Positions 50,873 through 59,814 of a DNA stretch of 64,000 nucleotides are shown piece after piece; position 1 is the first letter of the stretch, and every line of letters begins with the position of its first letter. Position numbers and translations under genes: made by a program. Source of the stretch: Lacisediminihabitans sp046156175 (GTDB lineage: Bacteria > Actinomycetota > Actinomycetes > Actinomycetales > Microbacteriaceae); NCBI RefSeq assembly GCF_046156175.1, contig NZ_JAYLVL010000001.1, positions 434,001 through 498,000 on the forward strand, in the 5' to 3' direction. The notes under the pieces were generated by a model that worked only from the letters and a program-made list of their open reading frames with translations, did not search any database and had not been told where the DNA came from.

Positions 50873-51850
50873 ATGCATGCCATCACTGTCCCCAGTCCCG
50901 GGGGTGTCGACTCCCTGGTCCACACCCGACTCCCCGATGTCGTTGCCGGCACGGGAGAGGTCGTGATCGAGGTCGCCGCCGCCGGCGTCAACCGGGCCGA
51001 TATCGGCCAACGCGAGGGCAACTATCCGCCGCCCGCGGGTGCCTCCCCGCTGCCCGGCATGGAGGTCTCGGGGATCATCAGGTCACTGGGGCACGGCGTC
51101 AGCGACTGGGCGGTGGGTGACCGGGTGTGCGCCCTGCTTCCCGGCGGTGGCTACGCCTCCCTCGCCGTGGCCGCGGCCGGCCAACTCCTGCCCGTGCCGG
51201 AATCCCTCGATCTCGTGGATGCCGCGGGGCTCCCCGAGGCGATCGCGACGGTGTGGTCGAACGTGTTCCTCACCGCGGGGCTGCGATCGGGAGAGACTCT
51301 CCTCGTGCACGGGGGGTCGAGCGGCATCGGCACGATCGCCATCCAGCTCGCCCGCGCATTCGGCTGCCTCGTCGCCGTGACCGCCGGAACCCCGGCCAAG
51401 CTCGCGGCCTGCGAACGGCTCGGTGCGGACATCCTCATCGATTACCGAGAGACGGACTTCGCGGAGGAGATTTCGGCGGCCACCGAGGGTGCGGGCGTCG
51501 ATGTGATCCTCGACTCGATCGGCGGCGGCTACCTCGACCGCAACCTCCGCTCGCTCGCCCCGCACGGCCGTCTGGTCAACATCGCGAACCTCAGCGGGGA
51601 GAGCGGCGACCTGGACTTCGGGCTCATGATGCGACGCTGGCTGTCGATCCACGGATCGACACTGCGGGCCCGCCGACCGGAGGAGAAGGACGAGATCATG
51701 GCGAGCGTGCGGGAGAACGTCTGGCCTCTCGTGGAGAACGGCCAGATCGTCCCCGTGATCGACAGCAGGTTCGCCCTCGCGGATGCCGGGAAGGCGCACG
51801 AGCGGATGGAATCCTCCGGCCACATCGGCAAGCTGTTGCTGCTGCCGTAG
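50873..51850 (+). CDS. NAD(P)H-quinone oxidoreductase, zinc-independent MDR type
   Basis: The 325-residue medium-chain reductase has the GroES-like N-terminal domain (about 1-125, AAGVNRADIGQREGNYPPP) and the Rossmann domain with VHGGSSGIGTIAIQLARAFG and ILDSIGGGYLDRNL. The catalytic zinc cysteines are absent, as in PIG3/TP53I3-like quinone reductases. It is probably a soluble NADPH-dependent reductase; its substrate is unknown. It is 20 bases from the convergent M20 gene. Confidence 0.94.
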   Translation: MHAITVPSPGGVDSLVHTRLPDVVAGTGEVVIEVAAAGVNRADIGQREGNYPPPAGASPLPGMEVSGIIRSLGHGVSDWAVGDRVCALLPGGGYASLAVAAAGQLLPVPESLDLVDAAGLPEAIATVWSNVFLTAGLRSGETLLVHGGSSGIGTIAIQLARAFGCLVAVTAGTPAKLAACERLGADILIDYRETDFAEEISAATEGAGVDVILDSIGGGYLDRNLRSLAPHGRLVNIANLSGESGDLDFGLMMRRWLSIHGSTLRARRPEEKDEIMASVRENVWPLVENGQIVPVIDSRFALADAGKAHERMESSGHIGKLLLLP

Positions 51851-51870
51851 CACTGGGGGCGGCCGGCCTC

Positions 51871-53115
51871 TCAGTCTCGGGTGAGCAGCGCCTCCAACGC
51901 GTCGGCGAGCGCGATCGACCCCGCTTCCGCGTCGTCCGCCTCCACGTGTTCCTCCGGCGAGTGGGACACTCCGGTCGGATTGCGCACGAAGAGCATCGCC
52001 GATTCGACCCGCGCGCCGAGAACGCCGGCATCGTGGCCCGCCCCGGTGTCGAGGAGCGGGCTGTCGGGAAGGGTGCCCGCGATCCGGTCCCGGAGCCCGA
52101 TCGGGAACTCCACGGTTCCGCTCAGCGATTCCTCGACGACCCGCACCGAGCAGCCCTCTTCGGCGGCCAGGCGCTCTGCCTCGCTCGTGATGCGCTGCAC
52201 CACCGCCGCCGTTATGTGGTCGTGCGGATGCCGCACATCCAGCCACAGGTCGACGCTGGATGCGATCACGTTGGTGCCACCGGGCACCGGGGTCAGCCGC
52301 CCGACGGTCGCCCGGGCACCCGGATGCGCGAGAGCCGCCTGGCGAACGGCAACGACGATCTGTGCCGCGGCGAGCATCGGATCCCGCCGGTCCGCCATCA
52401 GGGTGCTCCCCGCGTGATTGCCCTGCCCACCGACGGTGATGCGCCAGCGCCCGTGACCGAGGATCGAGCGCGCGATTCCCACGGGCCGGCCCAGATCGAT
52501 CAGCCCCCGGCCCTGCTCGACGTGCAGCTCGAGGAAGGTCCCCATGGTCGCGAGGGTGCCGTCGTCCTGTCCGAGGAATCGGGGATCCAGTCCCCCCGCC
52601 GCCGCGACCTCGGCAAAGGTCGCGCCGCCTTCATCCCGCAGCGACCGTGCCCGGTCGGCGTCGATCGCCCCGGTGAGCAGGCGCGATCCGAGACATGCCA
52701 CACCGAAGCGGGAACCCTCCTCCTCGGGGAACACCGCGATCGCGAGTGGACGCCGCGGGGCGACGCCACGCTCGCGCAGGCGGTCGATCGCGACGAGCGC
52801 CGAACAGATGCCGAGCGGACCGTCGAAGGCCCCTCCCCCGGGCACAGAGTCGAGGTGGCTGCCGGTGACGACGGAGTCTCCCGCCGAGAGGTCGCCCATC
52901 GACGCCCAGATGATGCCGTTGAGGTCGGTGTGCACGTCGAGACCGCGTCGGGAGGCCTGCTCGGTGAACCAGCCCGTGAGATCGCGCTCCGCCGGCGAGA
53001 ACACCGGGCGCGAGTACCCGCCGCGCTGGCGGTCACGCCCCACGTCGGCGATCTGTGCGAGGAGCCCGGTGACCGTGTCGGCCCGCGTGGAGTCGAGACG
53101 CGGTGACTCTGGCAT
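51871..53115 (-). CDS. M20 family amidohydrolase (allantoate/N-carbamoyl-L-amino acid hydrolase)
   Basis: The 414-residue di-zinc hydrolase has GSHLDSVPGGGAFDGPLGI (metal ligands H and D), FPEEEGSRFG with the catalytic and metal glutamates, LELHVEQGRGLIDLG and GAGHDAGVL. This set marks the hydantoinase/carbamoylase branch. Without genes for allantoinase or hydantoinase nearby the substrate stays open. The ATG at 53115 has GTGGGGAA upstream and TATCGT seven bases before it; longer in-frame readings have no similarity. Confidence 0.92.
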   Translation of the reverse strand: MPESPRLDSTRADTVTGLLAQIADVGRDRQRGGYSRPVFSPAERDLTGWFTEQASRRGLDVHTDLNGIIWASMGDLSAGDSVVTGSHLDSVPGGGAFDGPLGICSALVAIDRLRERGVAPRRPLAIAVFPEEEGSRFGVACLGSRLLTGAIDADRARSLRDEGGATFAEVAAAGGLDPRFLGQDDGTLATMGTFLELHVEQGRGLIDLGRPVGIARSILGHGRWRITVGGQGNHAGSTLMADRRDPMLAAAQIVVAVRQAALAHPGARATVGRLTPVPGGTNVIASSVDLWLDVRHPHDHITAAVVQRITSEAERLAAEEGCSVRVVEESLSGTVEFPIGLRDRIAGTLPDSPLLDTGAGHDAGVLGARVESAMLFVRNPTGVSHSPEEHVEADDAEAGSIALADALEALLTRD

Positions 53116-53154
53116 GTTCCCCACGATAGTGCGAGCGGCACATCCCGGCGCAAG

Positions 53155-53160
53155 TAGCAT
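53155..53160 (+). promoter_or_regulatory. Candidate -10 box of the UbiA gene (leaderless)
   Basis: TAGCAT is exactly six bases before the ATG at 53167. Confidence 0.45.
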
Positions 53161-53166
53161 GAACGG

Positions 53167-53997
53167 ATGCCCCGAACTGCCGCCGCGCTGGCCCTCTCGA
53201 GCCACCCGGGTCCGAGCCTCGCGGTCAGCGCCGTTACGGCAGTGCTCGGCATCGCTGTCGGCCTCGATCCCCTGCACGTGGCCATTCTCGGTGTGGCAGT
53301 CCTGCTCGGACAGCTCTCGGTGGGACTCTCCAACGACTGGATCGATGCGGGGCGGGATCGCGCGGTCGGACGCACCGATAAGCCGGTCGCCGCCGGGCTG
53401 GTGGGCGTTGGCACCGTGCGCGCGGCGTCATTCATCACGGTGGCGGCGGCGATCCTGCTCACGCTCCCGCTCGGTGGGCCGGCCACACTCGCCCACACAG
53501 CCTTCATCATCTCCGCCTGGACGTACAACCTCGGTCTCAAGAAGACTCCCGCCTCGGTGGTCCCCTACATCGTGAGTTTCGGATTGCTGCCGATGATCGC
53601 CACGCTGTCGCGCCCCGTGCCCGCCGTCGCCGCGGGTTGGGCGATCGCCCTCGGTTCACTCCTCGGCGTCGCCGCACACTTCGCCAACGTGTTGCCCGAT
53701 CTCGATGACGACGCGCGCACGGGCGTGGCCGGGCTACCGCATCGCATCGGCCGCGCGGCATCCGGGATCGTGATCTGCGGAACCCTCGCCGCCGGGGGAA
53801 TTGTCGCCTTCTTCGGACCGTCGGGCGACAAGACCCTGCTCCAGTGGGTCGGGCTGGCACTCACCCTTCTGCTCGCCGGTTCGATCGCCGTCGTGCTGCG
53901 CCGGCCGCCGACCCGGCTGCTGTTCCAGTTGATCATCGCCGCCGCCCTCGTGAACGTGGTGCTGCTCTCGTTCAGCGGATCCCGGCTGCTCGCCTGA
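53167..53997 (+). CDS. UbiA family prenyltransferase
   Basis: The 276-residue membrane enzyme transfers a polyprenyl chain to an aromatic or lipid acceptor. The first aspartate-rich motif is NDWIDAGRDRAVGRTDKP (NDxxDxxxD) near residue 58; the second is DLDDDARTGVAGLPHRIG near 178. Eight to nine helices fit the family. It is not MenA-like by context, since no menaquinone genes are near. Substrate unknown. Confidence 0.92.
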   Translation: MPRTAAALALSSHPGPSLAVSAVTAVLGIAVGLDPLHVAILGVAVLLGQLSVGLSNDWIDAGRDRAVGRTDKPVAAGLVGVGTVRAASFITVAAAILLTLPLGGPATLAHTAFIISAWTYNLGLKKTPASVVPYIVSFGLLPMIATLSRPVPAVAAGWAIALGSLLGVAAHFANVLPDLDDDARTGVAGLPHRIGRAASGIVICGTLAAGGIVAFFGPSGDKTLLQWVGLALTLLLAGSIAVVLRRPPTRLLFQLIIAAALVNVVLLSFSGSRLLA

Positions 53998-54096
53998 CCA
54001 TTTGCGCGCCGCGGCACTCGCCGATCGCCCCGGGCACGACTCCGCGCCGTTCCCGGGCCGACCGAGGAACGAGGTCGATTTCAGGCGGGAGCGGGG

Positions 54097-55482
54097 TCAG
54101 TCGGCGGCGCTGTCGACCGGCGGCGTCTCCTTTGCGGGGTTGCGGATGCCGATCCACGAGGTCACCCCGCCGAGCAGCAGCAGCACCGCGGTGACCAGCA
54201 CTCCACGCTGGAAGCCGGCGACGCCGAATTGGGGCCCGACGATGAGCGCCACGAAGGCAATGGCAACGAGGCCGGCAACCCTCGAGACGGCGTTGTTGAT
54301 CGCGGAACCGATCCCGGCCTGGCGCTGATCGATCGCCCCGAGGATCGCGCTGGTGAGCGGGGCGACGGTGATCGTCATCCCGAATCCGAACAGGATGACC
54401 CCGGGCAGGATCTGCGTCCAGTAGTCGGCCTTCGCGCCGGTGAAGGTGAAGAGGAAGAAGCCGGTCGCGGTGATGATCGGGCCGACGGTCATGAACGCTC
54501 GCGGACCGTACCGGCCGGCGAGGCCACCGATCCGGCCGGAGAGCAGGATGCTGATGATCGTCACCGGGAGGGTCGAGAGCCCGGCGAGCGTCGCCGGGTA
54601 CCCGGCGACCTGCTGAAGGAACACCGCGAGCAGGAAGCCTCCGAGCGAGATGGCCGCGTAGACGAAGGTGGTGGTCAGGTTACCCCAGGCGAAATTGCGC
54701 ACGCGGAACAGCGCGAGGGGCACCATCGGCTGCTTTGCCACCTGCTCTCGGCGCAGGAAGGCGACGAACGCGACGACGCCAAGGCCCATGCTGAGGAAGA
54801 TGAGGGGACTTCCCCAGCCGTAGTTGCCCTGCTCGATGAGGGCGAACACCGGCAGCCCGACCCCGAGCACACCCAGCACGGCGCCGGGATAGTCGATGGC
54901 GACACCCTTCTGTCGCTCGTCTTTCTGCTTGAGCACCGCGAGCAGGTACAGCGTCACCACGATCGGCAGCACATTGATCGCTAAGACCAGCCGCCAGCTC
55001 GCCAGATCGACGAAGAGCCCGCCGAGGAGCGGACCGAGGATGAAGGCCGCGCTGGTGAAGCCGGTCCACTGCCCGATCGCCTTGGCCTGGGCCGCGCCGC
55101 GGAAGTTGGAGAGGATGATCGCGAGCGAACTCGGCACGAGCAGCGCACCGGCGACCCCCTGCACGCCGCGCGCGATGATGAGGATCTCGGCGGCAGGGGC
55201 GAGCGCGCAGAGCAACGAGGCAGCGCCGAAGCCGATGAGACCGGTGCGAAGCACGACGATGCGCCCATAGACATCCGACAGCGATCCGGCGACGAGGATC
55301 AGCGATCCGAGCGTGATGAGATAGGCATCGACCACCCACTGCTGGGTGGTGATGCCACCCCCGAGGTCCCTCGTGATGGCCGGAAGCGCGACGTTGATCA
55401 CCGAGCCGTCGAGAAAGGCGACGAACGAGGCGAGAACCGCGATGGCGAGTACGAGTTTCTGGTGCTTCTCCATTGCCGCCAT
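54097..55482 (-). CDS. MFS transporter, DHA2 (EmrB/QacA) type
   Basis: The 461-residue exporter has about 14 helices, motif C-type SVINVALPAI after LVLAIAVLASFVAFLDG, motif A SDVYGRIVVLRTGL and the R in QWVVDAYLITLGSL. The family pumps drugs and biocides out by proton antiport. The start at 55482 is set by GGGGGT seven bases upstream; the ATG three codons later is an alternative. It begins 4 bases after a lipase-type gene, with which it is probably co-transcribed. Confidence 0.94.
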   Translation of the reverse strand: MAAMEKHQKLVLAIAVLASFVAFLDGSVINVALPAITRDLGGGITTQQWVVDAYLITLGSLILVAGSLSDVYGRIVVLRTGLIGFGAASLLCALAPAAEILIIARGVQGVAGALLVPSSLAIILSNFRGAAQAKAIGQWTGFTSAAFILGPLLGGLFVDLASWRLVLAINVLPIVVTLYLLAVLKQKDERQKGVAIDYPGAVLGVLGVGLPVFALIEQGNYGWGSPLIFLSMGLGVVAFVAFLRREQVAKQPMVPLALFRVRNFAWGNLTTTFVYAAISLGGFLLAVFLQQVAGYPATLAGLSTLPVTIISILLSGRIGGLAGRYGPRAFMTVGPIITATGFFLFTFTGAKADYWTQILPGVILFGFGMTITVAPLTSAILGAIDQRQAGIGSAINNAVSRVAGLVAIAFVALIVGPQFGVAGFQRGVLVTAVLLLLGGVTSWIGIRNPAKETPPVDSAAD

Positions 55483-55486
55483 TCTT

Positions 55487-56161
55487 CTACCCCCGCGCCG
55501 AGAGGGCAGCCTCCACTTCGGTGAACAGTGCAGGCGAGCTGAGCGGACGGAAGTGGCCCACCATCGGAAGGCGGATATTGGTCGCACCGGCGAGCTCGCT
55601 GCCCTCGGGGATCAGCGGATCGAGACGGCTGTAGATGGAGGTGATGCGTGCGTTGGCCTCGAGGTTCGCGGCCAGCGTCATCACGGTCTCGTCGCGAGGG
55701 GAGAAGGCGCGCAGGGTACGCACCGGCGCCCAGTTGGCCAGGGTCGAGCCGCCGAAGGGCGAGTTGATCGCGACGAGGCTGTCGATGCGGCCCGCGCGGT
55801 CATCCGTCACCATCATGTGCTTGGCGATGAGGCCGCCCTTGCTGTGCGCGACGATGACAACTCCGGTGAGGTTGCGCTCGTCGAGGTATCGCTGGGCCAG
55901 CTCCGCCGAGGCGACGATCGTGAACCGGTTGTATCCGAGCGCGGGAAGTGTGTGGATCGGATGCCCGAGGGTGTTGAGCCGGTCAGCCACCGGACGCAGG
56001 AACTGCCAGGTCTCGTACACTCCGGGGAGCAGCAGCACGGGAGCGAGGGTCCCGCGGTCGTAGCGCGGGCTCGGAACGCGACCGACGACGTGTCTCGTCT
56101 GTTCCCGCATCTGGTAGAGCCGGTCGGCCACGGCGGCTCCCGCATCTCTGGCACTGATCAT
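55487..56161 (-). CDS. Lipase-like alpha/beta hydrolase
   Basis: The 224-residue protein has VLLLPGVYETWQFLRPVAD, nucleophile S107 in VAHSKGGLIAKH and VGHFRPLSS as probable histidine region; AHSKGG is typical of triacylglycerol-lipase/PGAP1-like hydrolases. No signal peptide. It sits 10 bases downstream of another alpha/beta hydrolase and just before the MFS gene, a three-gene run. Confidence 0.9.
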   Translation of the reverse strand: MISARDAGAAVADRLYQMREQTRHVVGRVPSPRYDRGTLAPVLLLPGVYETWQFLRPVADRLNTLGHPIHTLPALGYNRFTIVASAELAQRYLDERNLTGVVIVAHSKGGLIAKHMMVTDDRAGRIDSLVAINSPFGGSTLANWAPVRTLRAFSPRDETVMTLAANLEANARITSIYSRLDPLIPEGSELAGATNIRLPMVGHFRPLSSPALFTEVEAALSARG

Positions 56162-56171
56162 GAACGGCGCC

Positions 56172-56972
56172 TCATTCGGAGTGCCTCACGATGAGGGACG
56201 CGATGCGCACCGGGTCGGAGTGCATCACGACGTGCGGGCCCGCGACGTCGGCGTAGGTGCCGTGAGGCAGCAGTTCGGCCACCCGCTCGGCCCAGGACCG
56301 CGGAACAATCGGATCGCGGTCCCCCCGAAGCACGAGTGTTCGCGCCTCGATCACCGGAAGACGGTCTTCCATGCGATCGTCGACCAGGTGCTTGAACTGG
56401 GCGAAGAAATACGGGATGCCGCACCGCACCAGATAGTCGGTGACGACGATGAGGTTGGAACGAAGCGACTCCCGGGGGATATCGCGCAGCAGCGCCATCA
56501 CCTCCGTGCTGAAGCGTCGGTCGGGCGGGTTGACCGTCGGCGCGATGAGCACGAGACGATCGGTCACCTCGGGAGAGTCGAACACCAGCTGCGAGACGAC
56601 CTGGGTACCCATCGAATGCCCGACGAGCACGGGATTCACGATGCCGGCCTGCTGCAGGAAGGTGCCGAGCACCTTGGCATGCAGGGCGATGGAGACATCG
56701 CGCTTCGGATCCGGAGCCGAACCGTACCCGGCGAGATCGATGAGGAAGACTTCGCTGCTCTTGGCCAGCTGCTCGGCCAGGGGATGGAAGTAGCGGGAGG
56801 AGACACCGATGCCGTGGACGAGAACGAACGGCCGTCTCCCTGCCGAGTCGACCGACCCGGGGAAGCGCCTGATCGCGACGGCGAGATCGTCGTAGAGCGG
56901 ACGACTCGAGAAGAAGGTGACGCCGTGCCGGTGCCGCCGCCGTTCGCCGGTGCGGAGGTCATTCGTGGTCAC
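56172..56972 (-). CDS. Alpha/beta hydrolase
   Basis: The 266-residue protein starts at a GTG with TAGAGT seven bases upstream. Landmarks are FVLVHGIGVSSRYFHPLAEQ, nucleophile S120 in LVGHSMGTQVV, the acid in VLRGDRDPIV and the histidine in VAGPHVVMHSDP. Active-site set is complete. It is the first gene of a run of two hydrolases and an MFS exporter; degradation or detoxification of a hydrophobic compound would fit but is speculative. Confidence 0.92.
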   Translation of the reverse strand: MTTNDLRTGERRRHRHGVTFFSSRPLYDDLAVAIRRFPGSVDSAGRRPFVLVHGIGVSSRYFHPLAEQLAKSSEVFLIDLAGYGSAPDPKRDVSIALHAKVLGTFLQQAGIVNPVLVGHSMGTQVVSQLVFDSPEVTDRLVLIAPTVNPPDRRFSTEVMALLRDIPRESLRSNLIVVTDYLVRCGIPYFFAQFKHLVDDRMEDRLPVIEARTLVLRGDRDPIVPRSWAERVAELLPHGTYADVAGPHVVMHSDPVRIASLIVRHSE

Positions 56973-57047
56973 GCGATCGACTCTACGCGGCGCACATCCG
57001 TCATCGAACTGTAAGACGCATCCGGCTCCGCGACGCGCAGCCCGTCA

Positions 57048-57053
57048 TAGGTT
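57048..57053 (+). promoter_or_regulatory. Candidate -10 box of the PQQ-like lipoprotein gene (leaderless)
   Basis: TAGGTT is exactly six bases before the ATG at 57060. Confidence 0.45.
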
Positions 57054-57059
57054 CGCTGC

Positions 57060-58289
57060 ATGACCCGTGTACTGAGCACTGCGACGCTGCGTCTATCGGC
57101 CGGTGCGCTCATCGTGGGCGTGCTGCTGACGGGATGCACAGCTCCGGGAACAGGCGCCGGATCAACCGGTGCGGCCGGTGGCCTGAGCGGCGTCGGGCAG
57201 CTCCCTGCACCCGCGAGCGCCTGGCCGTCGGCGCAGTTCGATGCCCGGCACTCCTCCGCGACAGCCGCGACCGGGCCACAGACGGCGAACCTCCGCTGGT
57301 CGAGGGACCTCGGCGGATCCGTGACGCCGGGGCCGGTGATCGGCGTCGACGGCAGCATCCTCGCGGCCACGAACGCTGGGGTGCTGCACGCCCTCGACCC
57401 CACGACCGGAGAGGATCGCTGGGTCTTCGATGGCGGCTCCGGTTACGGAAGCGACCTGTCGACCAGCCCGGCAGTGCTCGGAGACGGCACGATCCTCTGG
57501 CCCGGGCCCCGCTCCACCCTGTTCGCCCTCGATCGGTCCGGACGGCTGATCTGGACGGAGAAGTTCGCGGCCGATGTGCTCTCGCCCGCAATCGCCGGTC
57601 ACAACCGGGTCTATGTAGCCGACCTCGCCGGTCACCTCTCGGCCCTCGAGATCACCGCCCACGGCCACCGGAGGGTGTGGTCCCTCGACCTCGGCGGTGT
57701 CGACTATGCGAGCCCCGCCGTCGGTCCGGATGGCACCATCTATACCGCCATCGAAAAGCAGCTCATCGCCGTGCGTGACACCGGCAGTTCGGGAGTCATC
57801 CGCTGGCGGTTCGAGACGGCGAAGCGCATCGAGGTCTCCAGCGGGGTGAGCGAGTCGGGAATCGTGGTGCTCGGCACCAACAACGATCACGAATACGGCG
57901 TGCGCAGCGACGGCAGTCGAGCCTGGCAGCTGCTGATCCACGACTACACCTACTCGTCATCGACGGTTCGACCCGATGGCACGGCCTACTTCGCCGACAA
58001 CTCCGGACGGGTGCGCACCGTCGATTCCTCGACCGGTCGGGTCATCCGCACGATCGCCCCGGTCGCGCCGGCGAAGGAACACGCCTGGACCTCGATAGTG
58101 GTCGATGCGCGGGCCAACACCTACTGGGGATCGATGAACGGCACCGTCTACGGCTACGACGCGAACGGGCACCGACTCTTCGCCCTCGCCGTCGATTCCG
58201 GGGTCTCGAGCTATCCCGCGCTCGGCGCGGACGGCACTCTCTATCTGGGGACGGTGGGCGGCGTGCTCTATGCGATCGGTGCGCGCTGA
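57060..58289 (+). CDS. PQQ-binding-like beta-propeller lipoprotein
   Basis: The 409-residue exported lipoprotein has the lipobox GVLLTGCTAPG (lipidated cysteine about residue 25), a Gly/Ser-rich linker and seven or so repeats of the PQQ/outer-membrane-BamB-like type (VIGVDGSILAATNAGVLHAL, GPDGTIYTAIEKQLIAV, GADGTLYLGTVGGVLYAI). Quinoprotein catalytic residues cannot be judged, so a scaffold or binding role is as likely as an enzyme. It ends at a strong palindromic terminator. Confidence 0.9.
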   Translation: MTRVLSTATLRLSAGALIVGVLLTGCTAPGTGAGSTGAAGGLSGVGQLPAPASAWPSAQFDARHSSATAATGPQTANLRWSRDLGGSVTPGPVIGVDGSILAATNAGVLHALDPTTGEDRWVFDGGSGYGSDLSTSPAVLGDGTILWPGPRSTLFALDRSGRLIWTEKFAADVLSPAIAGHNRVYVADLAGHLSALEITAHGHRRVWSLDLGGVDYASPAVGPDGTIYTAIEKQLIAVRDTGSSGVIRWRFETAKRIEVSSGVSESGIVVLGTNNDHEYGVRSDGSRAWQLLIHDYTYSSSTVRPDGTAYFADNSGRVRTVDSSTGRVIRTIAPVAPAKEHAWTSIVVDARANTYWGSMNGTVYGYDANGHRLFALAVDSGVSSYPALGADGTLYLGTVGGVLYAIGAR

Positions 58290-58304
58290 CCGTCGCTCGC
58301 ACGA

Positions 58305-58338
58305 CGAAGGGCCCACCGCGATCGCGGTGGGCCCTTCG
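58305..58338. terminator. Bidirectional palindromic terminator
   Basis: A 34-base near-perfect palindrome (16-bp arms starting CGAAGGGCCCACCGCG around AT) lies between the convergent lipoprotein gene and secreted protein gene. Confidence 0.8.
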
Positions 58339-58355
58339 AGTGACGCGCTGTGCTG

Positions 58356-59024
58356 CTACTTGATCTGCGCCGTGATGGTGGCGATGCCCACGAGGAGGCC
58401 GCCCTTGACGGCGTCCGTCGAGAACACCTTGTCGAGCAGGCCGGCCGCGGTGTCGGAGATGTGCACCGTCGTGCCGGTGAGGATGGCGTTGTCACCCTCG
58501 AGCTGGAGCGGCTTCAACGTTCCACCGTGGAGGTCGAACAGCGGGGCCTGGACGGCAGCAACGGTCCCGTTGACGTCGACATCGCCGTAGAGCTGCGAGT
58601 TGCCCGGGTTGATCGTGAAGTTGGAGAGACCGACGACGGTGGATCCCGCGGTGAGCGAGAGGCCGGATCCGTCGTGCTCGATGATGCCCTGAACGTAGGG
58701 GCGGTAGTTGCTCTTCGGCGACCAGTAGACGACGCTTCCGCCCGTGATCGGGAAGTGCACCGAGCCATCGGTGAGGGTTCCGGTGCCCGTGACACCGGGG
58801 GTGAGGCCGAGCGAGGTGAGAGCCGAGGCAAAGCCGGCGTCGAGCAGCACGGCAGTGTCGCCGCCCTTGAGCGCCGGAACGGCGGCAGCCGGGGCGGGGA
58901 TGGCGGAGGAGGACTTCGCCTTGATCTCGGGAGCGGCGTTGGCGGTGGAGCTGACGCCGGCAACGCCGGCGACGAGGAGGCCCGCGGTGGCGATTCCGAT
59001 GGCGGCCTTGGTGAAACTGCGCAT
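58356..59024 (-). CDS. Secreted protein of unknown function
   Basis: The 222-residue protein has a signal peptide (MRSFTKAAIGIATAGLLVAG, cleavage near ANA-A at about 32), a short Ala/Pro linker and a beta-rich domain (about 55-220) with VHFPITGGSVVYW, IIEHDGSGLSLTAG, NFTINPGNSQLYGDV and LFDLHGG. This arrangement is reminiscent of secreted actinobacterial domains that follow the FPITGG pattern, but I cannot name the family. AAAAGG is eight bases before the ATG. Confidence 0.8.
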   Translation of the reverse strand: MRSFTKAAIGIATAGLLVAGVAGVSSTANAAPEIKAKSSSAIPAPAAAVPALKGGDTAVLLDAGFASALTSLGLTPGVTGTGTLTDGSVHFPITGGSVVYWSPKSNYRPYVQGIIEHDGSGLSLTAGSTVVGLSNFTINPGNSQLYGDVDVNGTVAAVQAPLFDLHGGTLKPLQLEGDNAILTGTTVHISDTAAGLLDKVFSTDAVKGGLLVGIATITAQIK

Positions 59025-59154
59025 GATCTTAACCTTTTCTGACGATGGACTTGGAGAACAACTGGTTGCATCTGGTTCGGTGTGCCCGCACAAAGGGTTT
59101 GCTCTCACGGGAGAACGTAAGCTCGGGGCATCCCGATCAGTGAAAGCAGGAACC

Positions 59155-59814
59155 ATGGCTCCGGCGACCATCAGCCAGGAAGCGGATGAATTCACTGTCG
59201 GCTTCGACCGACGAATCGGCGATCGACTGGCCGCGGTCTTCGCGACCGAACGGGCCGGCTCGCGCTCCGAGGGAGTGCCGGTCGTCTCGGTTACTCTCGG
59301 CGCGAACCTTCCCAACGCGCCCCTGCTCGACCGGGACGGATTGCGGGCCTGGCTCTATGACGCCCTCGGATCCGATTCCGCGGTCATCGTGTTCTACCGC
59401 GGCGCCTGGTGCCCGTACTGCACCCTCTCTCTTGCCCATTACCAGAGGGAGTTGCTTCCCCGGCTGCTCGAGCGTGGCATCGGCCTTGTCGCCATCAGCC
59501 CCCAGAAGCCGAGCTCTTCGCAGCTCTCGATCGCTCAGGGCGCTCTCGATTTCACCGTGCTCTCGGACCCCTCGAACTTCCTCGCGACGGCCCTCGGCAT
59601 CCTCACCGAACCGAGTCCGCAGGTGCGCTTGGCCCAGACCGAACTCGGATTCGACGTCGCCGACAGCAATGCGGATGCCACCGCCGGCATCCCCTTCCCC
59701 ACCGTCATCGTCGTCGATGCCGGACGCATCGTGCGGTTCGCCGACGTGCAGGTGGACTATACCCGACGCACCGAGGTGTCGGTGATTCTCGCGGCGGTCG
59801 ACGCTCTGGACTAG
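59155..59814 (+). CDS. AhpC/TSA-type peroxiredoxin-like protein
   Basis: The 219-residue thioredoxin-fold protein has the active-site pair C86 and C89 in YRGAWCPYCTLSLAHY, then AISPQKPSSSQL and the cis-proline region GIPFPTVIVVDAG. The CxxC motif makes it a thioredoxin-like reductant or a peroxiredoxin of the atypical AhpC/TSA group; peroxidase activity is not certain. AGGA lies four bases before the ATG. Its stop overlaps that of the convergent phosphatase in CTAG. Confidence 0.92.
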   Translation: MAPATISQEADEFTVGFDRRIGDRLAAVFATERAGSRSEGVPVVSVTLGANLPNAPLLDRDGLRAWLYDALGSDSAVIVFYRGAWCPYCTLSLAHYQRELLPRLLERGIGLVAISPQKPSSSQLSIAQGALDFTVLSDPSNFLATALGILTEPSPQVRLAQTELGFDVADSNADATAGIPFPTVIVVDAGRIVRFADVQVDYTRRTEVSVILAAVDALD

